A stretch of 6,017 bases of DNA from Streptosporangiaceae bacterium (lineage in GTDB: Bacteria > Actinomycetota > Actinomycetes > Streptosporangiales > Streptosporangiaceae), in the NCBI GenBank assembly GCA_030040415.1, contig JASHTT010000449.1, positions 1 to 6,017 on the forward strand, in the 5' to 3' direction. The position numbers and the translations under genes were made by a program. The notes under the pieces are model-generated. The model saw nothing but the letters and a program-made list of their open reading frames with translations. It did no database searches and had not been told where the DNA came from. Positions 1 to 4,759 of this stretch are shown here, piece after piece. The stretch's first letter is position 1. Each line of letters begins with the position of its first letter.

Positions 1-721
1 GGCCGACAAGCTCCTCGATGTCGGCAGGCAGCGCCACCCGCTCGACAGCCCTGGCAAGGTTGGCGTCATCTGGCGGGCAGTACTGACCGCCGGTCGGCGT
101 GTAGACCTTGAAACCGTTGTCGTCCGGATGGTTGTGCGACGCGGACACGTTCAGGCCGCCGGCCGCGCCGAGGTCGCGGATCGCGAACGACAACTCCGGC
201 GTCGGCATGTAGGCGTCGGGGTCCTTCGGCGCCGTCATGCACGTCTCGAACCCGTACACCGCGTAGATCTGGCAGGCCAGCAGCGCCAGGCTGCGAGAAC
301 TGGTGCCGAGCAGCGAAAGCTCAGGCCCCATGAACTCCAGCAGCCCGTTGATGTCGGTGAACACCCGCGTGTCGTTCGCGACGACGACCAGCCTGCTGGC
401 CGACTCTGCCCGCATCGCTGGGGTCTGCCGCAAGAACTCGCAGTGCCCGGCCACCGTGAGCGCCAGTGTCCGGGGATTGATCCGGTTCGGCCCGATCCCC
501 ACCCGACCGCGCCTGCCGCCGGTGCCGAAAGGTATATCGCACCTGAAGGAGTCCACGACCAGCCCGATCGGCGCAAGCTCAGCGAATCGTCGCAGCTCAG
601 CGCCGTTGACGAAGGGCTGGTCGGCGTCCAGCCAGCGGCCGAGCGCGGCAGCCGCGGCGTCGCCTCCGTTGGGCTGGTTCGCTATCTCTTCCAGCCTTCG
701 GCTGAGGTCAGGATCAGTCAT
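1..721 (-). CDS. Phosphoglucomutase/phosphomannomutase family protein, 3'-truncated by the window edge
   Basis: This is the N-terminal 240 residues of an alpha-D-phosphohexomutase, the family that moves phosphate between C1 and C6 of a hexose phosphate in the cytoplasm (for example glucose-1-P to glucose-6-P). Reading from the ATG at 721-719, residues 64-78 give IPFGTGGRRGRVGIG followed by PNRIN, the family's N-terminal substrate/phosphate loop. Residues 192-207 read VSASHNHPDDNGFKVY, the catalytic phosphoserine loop, with Ser195 as the expected phosphorylated serine. The metal-binding and sugar-specificity loops lie past base 1, so glucose versus mannose preference cannot be decided. The frame is open without a stop to the edge; complete family members have roughly 450-600 residues. 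A GGGGAG stretch lies just upstream of the ATG, rather close to it. The gene is divergent from the 2H phosphoesterase gene. Family assignment is firm; substrate is open. Confidence 0.9.
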   Translation of the reverse strand, partial: MTDPDLSRRLEEIANQPNGGDAAAAALGRWLDADQPFVNGAELRRFAELAPIGLVVDSFRCDIPFGTGGRRGRVGIGPNRINPRTLALTVAGHCEFLRQTPAMRAESASRLVVVANDTRVFTDINGLLEFMGPELSLLGTSSRSLALLACQIYAVYGFETCMTAPKDPDAYMPTPELSFAIRDLGAAGGLNVSASHNHPDDNGFKVYTPTGGQYCPPDDANLARAVERVALPADIEELVG

Positions 722-865
722 CGCTCCCCGCCCGATAGGCACGCAGGACTTCCGAGATAGCAACCATAGTGCGGGAACGCGGGTACCCGGGCCGGTCCCT
801 CCGACTTCCGCGGCCGCCTGGGGCTAGCCGGCAACGCGCCCGGGGCTGGTCCCGCCTGTGGTGGA
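722..865. other. Divergent intergenic region between the phosphomutase and 2H phosphoesterase genes
   Basis: This 144-bp region must hold the promoters of two divergently transcribed genes. It contains a perfect 10-bp palindrome, CGGGTACCCG at 780-789, and a GCTAGC palindrome at 822-827. Either could be part of an operator, but short palindromes of this kind occur by chance in GC-rich DNA. No clear -10/-35 pair is visible on the plus strand. Confidence 0.35.
763..768 (-). promoter_or_regulatory. Candidate -10 hexamer for the phosphomutase gene
   Basis: On the minus strand TATGGT fits the actinobacterial TANNNT -10 pattern and would give a leader of about 35 nt before the ATG at 721. No convincing -35 element is seen at the right distance. 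The call rests only on pattern and position in the 144-bp divergent region. Confidence 0.22.
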
Positions 866-1594
866 ATGCCCCGTGTGGACCCGTTGACGGACGCCGGCCC
901 GAGTTCCTCGGGCCGCAGGCGGATCTTGGCCGAGCACGCTGGCGCGGCTGCAGTCCGAGCACGGGACGAGGCGGCCGTGCTCGCCAACGATCTCCGGCTC
1001 GACAAGCGCTGGAGACAACCCTGCCTGGCCTACAACGTCTTCGTCGAGCCCGATCCGGCAGGCCGGGCGGAGCTAGCCGCGATGCAGGATCAGGTTCTCC
1101 GGCGTGAGCCGGCGCTGCTGCGCCTGTCGCCGGACTGGCTGCACATCACGGCCGTGAACCTGCTGGGACTGTACGAGGAGTTCGACCGGCCGAAGGACGA
1201 TCTGTGGCGGGAGCGCGGCGCTGCGTGGCTAGCTAAGCTGAGCGAGCTCGCCGCCGGCACCGAGCCGTTCCGGCTGTGCTATCGGCACGTGGTAGCCACG
1301 CGGGCTGCCGTGATCGCGATCGCAGACGAGCCGAACGGGCTGACCAGGTTCCGCAACGCGGCGCGGTCGGCGCTGGAGGTGCCAGGCGAGCTAGCCAACA
1401 GCCATGAGATCGTCCACACGACGCTGTTCCGCTACGCCCGGCCGCTGCGCGATCCGGTGCGCCTGCTTGCGTGGCTGGCCGACACCAGATTCCGGGCGAA
1501 CCTGGAGGTCAGCGAGCTGATCGTGGCCAGGGAGCACACTTATCCGTTCGCGGGCTACGACGTGCTACGCAGACTTGCACTCACCTCTGGCTAG
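866..1594 (+). CDS. 2H phosphoesterase superfamily protein (2'-5' RNA ligase-like)
   Basis: The 242-residue product carries the two HxT/S motifs that define 2H phosphoesterases: LHITAV (His93, Thr95) and VHTTLF (His184, Thr186), about 90 residues apart, as expected for the two-lobed fold. Known members hydrolyse 2',3'-cyclic or 2'-5' nucleotide phosphodiester bonds, or seal RNA ends in vitro. The substrate of this one is unknown. It has no signal peptide or membrane segment, so it is probably cytoplasmic. The stop TAG lies 11 bp before the start of the polymerase gene, which suggests an operon. The start is uncertain. The ATG at 866 has no properly spaced ribosome binding site; GTG 875 has GGTGGA 9 nt upstream; GTG 977 has GAGG 5 nt upstream and would drop a low-complexity Arg/Ala/Ser-rich N-terminus (205 residues left). 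Recognisable domain sequence begins near residue 49. Four leucines (70, 122, 176, 234) use the rare codon CTA. Confidence 0.8.
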   Translation: MPRVDPLTDAGPSSSGRRRILAEHAGAAAVRARDEAAVLANDLRLDKRWRQPCLAYNVFVEPDPAGRAELAAMQDQVLRREPALLRLSPDWLHITAVNLLGLYEEFDRPKDDLWRERGAAWLAKLSELAAGTEPFRLCYRHVVATRAAVIAIADEPNGLTRFRNAARSALEVPGELANSHEIVHTTLFRYARPLRDPVRLLAWLADTRFRANLEVSELIVAREHTYPFAGYDVLRRLALTSG

Positions 1595-1605
1595 CATCAG
1601 GTTTC

Positions 1606-2586
1606 ATGAGCGACCTGATCACCTCGGGTGACAAGGTCTATTTCGCCGAGCGCGGCGAGACTAAGCGCGACTTGGCCGAGTACTACGCGCGGGTCAGCGA
1701 ACCGCTGCTGCGGGCGATGGGCGGCAGGCCGGTGCTGCTGCAGCGCTTCCCTGAGGGAGCCGGCGGGCCTTCGTTCTTCCAGAAGCGGGTGCCGAAGAAC
1801 GCGCCGAGCTGGCTGCAGACCACGATCGTGGCGACGCCGAACGGCACGACCTCGCAGGCGCTCGTCGCCGCCGACCTGGATCATGTTCTCTGGGCGGTGA
1901 ACCTTGGCTGCCTCGGCTTTCACGTCTGGCCATACCTGGCCGAGAACCCCGAGCACGCCGACGAACTGCGGATCGACCTCGACCCGACGCCGGGCTTGGA
2001 CTTCAGCCACATTCAGCGGGCCGCCGCCGAACTGCGCGTGCTGCTGGACGAGGCGGGCGTGACCGGCTACCCGAAGACGACAGGCAACCGCGGCCTGCAC
2101 GTCTACGTCCGGCTGGCCCCGCGCTGGGACGCCTACCAGGTACGCAGCGCCGCGGTGGCGATAGCCCGCGAGCTCGAGCGGCGGCGCCCCGACCTGATCA
2201 CGGCGGCGTGGTGGAAGGAAGAACGCGGTCAGCGGGTGTTCGTCGACTTCAATCAGAACGCGCCGCATAAGACGGTGTTCGGCGCGTGGTCGGCCCGCGC
2301 CAGGCCGGGCGCGCAGGTCTCCACGCCGGTGAGCTGGGACGAGGTAGCGGAGATCCACCCCGACCAGTTCACGATCGCCTCCGTGCCGTCCCGGCTGGCG
2401 GAGACCGGCGACCCATGGCTCCAGATAGTCGACGAGCCGCAGTCGCTCGAGCCGTTCCTGGCGATGCACGAGCGCGACATGGCAGCCGGGCTGATGGACG
2501 CACCATGGCCGCCGGTCTATCCCAAGCAGCCGGGCGAGCCGCCGCGGGTCGCGCCGAGCCGGGCCCGCAAGCCCGATCAGGACTAG
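1606..2586 (+). CDS. Stand-alone LigD-type DNA primase-polymerase (archaeo-eukaryotic primase family)
   Basis: The 326-residue protein matches the polymerase domain of bacterial LigD almost end to end. That domain adds (ribo)nucleotides to DNA ends in non-homologous end joining and gap filling. Visible motifs in order: FFQKR (57-61, the paired aromatics that contact template in LigD polymerases); RIDLDPTPG with metal-binding Asp124 and Asp126; GNRGLHVYV (160-168) with nucleotide-binding His165; VFVDFNQNAPHKT with the third acidic residue Asp214; then VSTPVSWDEV (239-248). All three catalytic carboxylates are present, so it should be active. It lacks the phosphoesterase and ATP-dependent ligase domains of full LigD and resembles the separate PolD-type enzymes of mycobacteria. 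The C-terminal 20 residues are Pro/Arg-rich and probably disordered. The ATG at 1606 is chosen because protein similarity starts there; the upstream open frame is the 2H gene read out of phase. Only a weak CAGG precedes it, consistent with coupling to the upstream gene. Confidence 0.92.
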   Translation: MSDLITSGDKVYFAERGETKRDLAEYYARVSEPLLRAMGGRPVLLQRFPEGAGGPSFFQKRVPKNAPSWLQTTIVATPNGTTSQALVAADLDHVLWAVNLGCLGFHVWPYLAENPEHADELRIDLDPTPGLDFSHIQRAAAELRVLLDEAGVTGYPKTTGNRGLHVYVRLAPRWDAYQVRSAAVAIARELERRRPDLITAAWWKEERGQRVFVDFNQNAPHKTVFGAWSARARPGAQVSTPVSWDEVAEIHPDQFTIASVPSRLAETGDPWLQIVDEPQSLEPFLAMHERDMAAGLMDAPWPPVYPKQPGEPPRVAPSRARKPDQD

Positions 2587-2672
2587 GCGCCCGGCCCGCG
2601 ACCTGGCCTTGTCGGCGGCGGTCCGGCTGGCCGTCCCGTTCCCGGCCCCTAAACGCAGCCGCCAAGCGCTGG

Positions 2673-2678
2673 TAGCTT
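2673..2678 (+). promoter_or_regulatory. Candidate -10 hexamer upstream of pepC
   Basis: TAGCTT fits TANNNT and would place a transcript start near 2685, about 33 nt before the pepC ATG and upstream of its ribosome binding site. No good -35 match is seen. pepC could instead be read through from the polymerase gene, since no clear terminator is visible in the 131-bp gap. Confidence 0.28.
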
Positions 2679-2700
2679 GAGACCCGGGGGGCCGAGACGA

Positions 2701-2708
2701 CGGAAGGA
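2701..2708 (+). promoter_or_regulatory. pepC: Ribosome binding site of pepC
   Basis: GGAAGGAA sits 9 nt before the ATG at 2718. It is the strongest Shine-Dalgarno-like sequence before any gene in the window and fixes the pepC start. Confidence 0.75.
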
Positions 2709-2717
2709 ACACGCAGG

Positions 2718-4046
2718 ATGAACGGGACGCTGGCTGCCGCGGATCTGGAGCTGCTCCGCAAGGACTTCTCCACTAATCCGGCCTACCGGCTGGCGCAGAA
2801 CGCGGTGACCAGGGTTTCCATCGACGACGTGGCGATCAACCGGGAGATAGTCAACGGCATCGATCACTCGCTGTCTACGCACCTTGACGACTGGAAGGTG
2901 ACCAACCAGGAGCGCAGCGGCCGGTGCTGGCTGTTCGCCGGGCTCAACCTGCTGCGGGTCGGCGTCATGCGCAAGACCGGGCTCAAGGACTTCGAGTTCT
3001 CCCAGAACTACGCGATGTTCTGGGACAAGATCGAACGCGCCAACTACTTCCTCGAGGCGGTCATCGAGACCGCCGACCGCGACGTCGACGACCGGACGGT
3101 TGCCTACCTGCTGGAGTCGGTAGCGAACGACGGCGGCCAGTGGAACATGTTCGCGGCCATCGTGGCCAAACACGGCCTGGTACCCAAGGGCTACATGCCG
3201 GAGACGCAGAGCTCGTCCAACACCCTCAAGCTGAACTCGGCCCTGCGCTACCTGCTGCGGCAAGGCGCCAAGTCGGTCCGGGAGGCGGCCGGGACAAGCG
3301 CGGAGGCAGCCCGAGCCGAGAAGGCCGAGGTCCTGCGCACCGTATACCGGGTGCTGTGCATCCACCTCGGCACGCCGCCGGAGCGCTTCGACTGGCAGTG
3401 GACCGACAAGGACAAGCAGTTCCACCGCGACGGCGTGCTCACCCCGCAGGAGTTCGCGGCGAAATACGTGGAGCTTCCGCTCGACGAATACGTGTGCCTG
3501 GTGCACGACCCGCGGCCGTCCAGCCCGGTCGGCCGGACGTTCACCGTCGAGTACCTGGGCAACGTCATCGGTGCACCGCCGGTGACCTACCTCAACGTCG
3601 AGATGTCGCTGATCAAGAGCATCGCGGCACAGACGCTGCAGGGCGGCGAGCCCGTCTGGTTCGGCTGCGATGTCAGCAAGATGATGAGCAATGATTACGG
3701 CTTCTGGGACGCCGCCCTCTATGACCTGCCGTCGGTCTACGACGCGGCGTTCACGCTGGACAAGGCGGAGCGGCTGGCCTACCACGAGACCCAGATGACG
3801 CACGCGATGCTATTCACCGGGGTCGACGTGCTGGACGGCGTTACCCGACGCTGGCGAGTGGAGAACAGCTGGGGGTCCGACCGCGGCAAGGACGGCTTCT
3901 ACACGATGAACGACTCGTGGTTCGACGAGTACGTCTTCGAGATCGCTGCCCGCCGCAGCACGCTGTCACCTGCGCTGCAGCGGGCCCTGGACACCGAGCC
4001 GATCGTGCTGCCCGCCTGGGACCCGATGGGCGCGCTGGCCCGGTAA
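2718..4046 (+). CDS. pepC: Aminopeptidase C / bleomycin hydrolase family cysteine peptidase (C1B)
   Basis: The 442-residue protein is a papain-fold aminopeptidase that removes N-terminal residues from peptides in the cytoplasm. Homologues form hexameric barrels with the active sites inside and also hydrolyse bleomycin and homocysteine thiolactone. The catalytic set is complete: oxyanion-hole Gln64 and nucleophile Cys70 in NQERSGRCWLFAG, His362 in MTHAMLFTGV, and Asn383 in WRVENSWGSDRGKDGF. Length matches the family (about 440-455). No signal peptide is present. The C-terminus ends in LPAWDPMGALAR, the conserved family tail that reaches into the active-site cleft and makes the enzyme an aminopeptidase; the last residue, Arg442, extends beyond the conserved Ala. 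The start is set by the GGAAGGAA site 9 nt upstream and by family length. It lies 131 bp after the polymerase gene and 68 bp before the HEAGH protein gene; a shared role with either is not evident. Confidence 0.96.
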   Translation: MNGTLAAADLELLRKDFSTNPAYRLAQNAVTRVSIDDVAINREIVNGIDHSLSTHLDDWKVTNQERSGRCWLFAGLNLLRVGVMRKTGLKDFEFSQNYAMFWDKIERANYFLEAVIETADRDVDDRTVAYLLESVANDGGQWNMFAAIVAKHGLVPKGYMPETQSSSNTLKLNSALRYLLRQGAKSVREAAGTSAEAARAEKAEVLRTVYRVLCIHLGTPPERFDWQWTDKDKQFHRDGVLTPQEFAAKYVELPLDEYVCLVHDPRPSSPVGRTFTVEYLGNVIGAPPVTYLNVEMSLIKSIAAQTLQGGEPVWFGCDVSKMMSNDYGFWDAALYDLPSVYDAAFTLDKAERLAYHETQMTHAMLFTGVDVLDGVTRRWRVENSWGSDRGKDGFYTMNDSWFDEYVFEIAARRSTLSPALQRALDTEPIVLPAWDPMGALAR

Positions 4047-4101
4047 GCCGGACATCGTCTCGTGCGCGTGTTGCGAACCGGGCTCGGCGTGCGGCACCGC
4101 G

Positions 4102-4107
4102 TAGTCT
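4102..4107 (+). promoter_or_regulatory. Candidate -10 element of a leaderless promoter
   Basis: TAGTCT (TANNNT) ends 7 nt before the GTG at 4115, the distance at which actinobacterial promoters start transcription. The mRNA would therefore begin at or next to the start codon. No ribosome binding site precedes the GTG, which agrees with a leaderless transcript. A -35 element is not clear; TTGCGA at 4071-4076 is too far away (25-bp spacer). Confidence 0.45.
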
Positions 4108-4114
4108 GCGCCAT

Positions 4115-4711
4115 GTGACCGCGCTGACACCCGCTGAGACCCGCGTCCTGGCTGAGATCCGGGCCGACCTCGGCAGGCTCATCAGGTACGACGACGAGTC
4201 CATCACGCACGATAAGTGGGTGCGGCAGCGTTACGACTGCGGCTGCTACCAGAGCTTCGCGCCGGCCAGGAAGGCGGCTGTGCGAACGGCGTGGCACGAG
4301 GCCGGCCACGCGGTCGCCGCGCTGACGGTCGGCGCACGGTTCAGTTCGGCCAGCATCCATCACGGCCACTCCAGCGAAGGCAGGGTGCACCGCATCAGCG
4401 GCGCGCCGGACCAGTCCTTCGTGGTCGACGCGGCCGGCCAGATCGCCGAACGGCTGATGGACTGGACGGTGCTCGAAGGGGACGCGGACCTGGGGGCGTT
4501 CCTCGCGACCTGGCGGCGCGACGGCGGGGACTCCCGGCGGTTCCGCCGCGGAGTCGCGACCCGGTTCGGTGCGGACGAGGTCGCCGCGTGGCGGTACAGC
4601 GAGCAGTTGCTGATCCCGCTGCGGCTGCAGATCCGCCAGCTGGCCAGGGCCTTGCTCGTGCACCCGCGGCATATCCCGTACAACGTGGCTGCCGCCCTGG
4701 CCGCTGGCTGA
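4115..4711 (+). CDS. Small HEAGH-motif zinc metallopeptidase-like protein, M41 (FtsH peptidase)-like without AAA+ domain
   Basis: The 198-residue product has AWHEAGHAVAAL (59-70), a HExxH zinc site with His61, Glu62 and His65, in the form typical of the FtsH M41 peptidase domain. Further M41-like features follow: VVDAAGQIAERLM (103-115), resembling the helix that follows the active-site strand in FtsH, and EGDADLGAF (121-129), where Asp125 is placed like the third zinc ligand. An AAA+ ATPase module and membrane segments are absent. The N-terminal 50 residues include a DCGC pair (Cys42, Cys44) of unknown meaning. The start is GTG 4115. The open frame extends upstream to 3917, but that part overlaps pepC and looks unlike protein; the ATG at 4113 is out of frame and followed at once by TGA. 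The gene lies 68 bp after pepC and converges on the methyltransferase gene. Catalysis is inferred from the motif; it could be a non-proteolytic relative. No substrate can be named. Confidence 0.72.
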   Translation: MTALTPAETRVLAEIRADLGRLIRYDDESITHDKWVRQRYDCGCYQSFAPARKAAVRTAWHEAGHAVAALTVGARFSSASIHHGHSSEGRVHRISGAPDQSFVVDAAGQIAERLMDWTVLEGDADLGAFLATWRRDGGDSRRFRRGVATRFGADEVAAWRYSEQLLIPLRLQIRQLARALLVHPRHIPYNVAAALAAG

Positions 4712-4715
4712 TCGC

Positions 4716-4740
4716 TTTCGACCGCTCTATCAGGTCGGGA
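4716..4740. terminator. Possible bidirectional hairpin between convergent genes
   Basis: TTTCGACC (4716-4723) can pair with GGTCGGGA (4733-4740) around a 9-nt loop: eight pairs, two of them G-T. It lies in the 48-bp gap between the stops of the HEAGH protein and methyltransferase genes, where terminators for both strands would be needed. There is no strong T-run and the stem is modest, so this is tentative. Confidence 0.3.
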
Positions 4741-4759
4741 TCGGGGCGGGCACCGCAGG

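Noticed and set aside
714..767. A 17-codon minus-strand ORF (MVAISEVLRAYRAGSDD) whose stop overlaps the phosphomutase ATG as ATGACTGA, like a coupled leader peptide
   Set aside because: It has no ribosome binding site, and its ATG falls inside the only candidate -10 hexamer. Composition is unremarkable and chance overlap is likely.
780..789. CGGGTACCCG palindrome as an operator
   Set aside because: It is a single short palindrome in 70% GC DNA, with no second copy and no match to an operator I recognise. It is noted in the intergenic entry only.
1471..1605. An N-terminal extension of the polymerase frame from the ATG at 1471
   Set aside because: The extension lies wholly inside the 2H gene in another frame and looks like noise (MAGRHQIPGEPGG). 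LigD-polymerase similarity begins at the ATG at 1606.
1597..2712. A 371-codon open frame on the minus strand opposite the polymerase gene
   Set aside because: It is an antisense shadow caused by GC-rich codon bias. The translation is Arg/Gly/Ala-rich with no recognisable motif, while the plus strand encodes a clear polymerase.
2587..2717. An intrinsic terminator after the polymerase gene
   Set aside because: The gap is very GC-rich with scattered GGCC repeats, but I found no stem longer than about 4-5 bp with a sensible loop and no T-run.
2649..3803. A 384-codon open frame on the minus strand opposite pepC
   Set aside because: It is the complement of a gene with complete catalytic motifs; the translation is low in recognisable structure and has no supporting ribosome binding site.
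3917..4114. An N-terminal extension of the HEAGH protein from 3917
   Set aside because: It overlaps the pepC 3' end by 130 bp and encodes Arg/Ala-rich sequence without structure. The GTG at 4115 with a -10 element 7 nt upstream is a better start.
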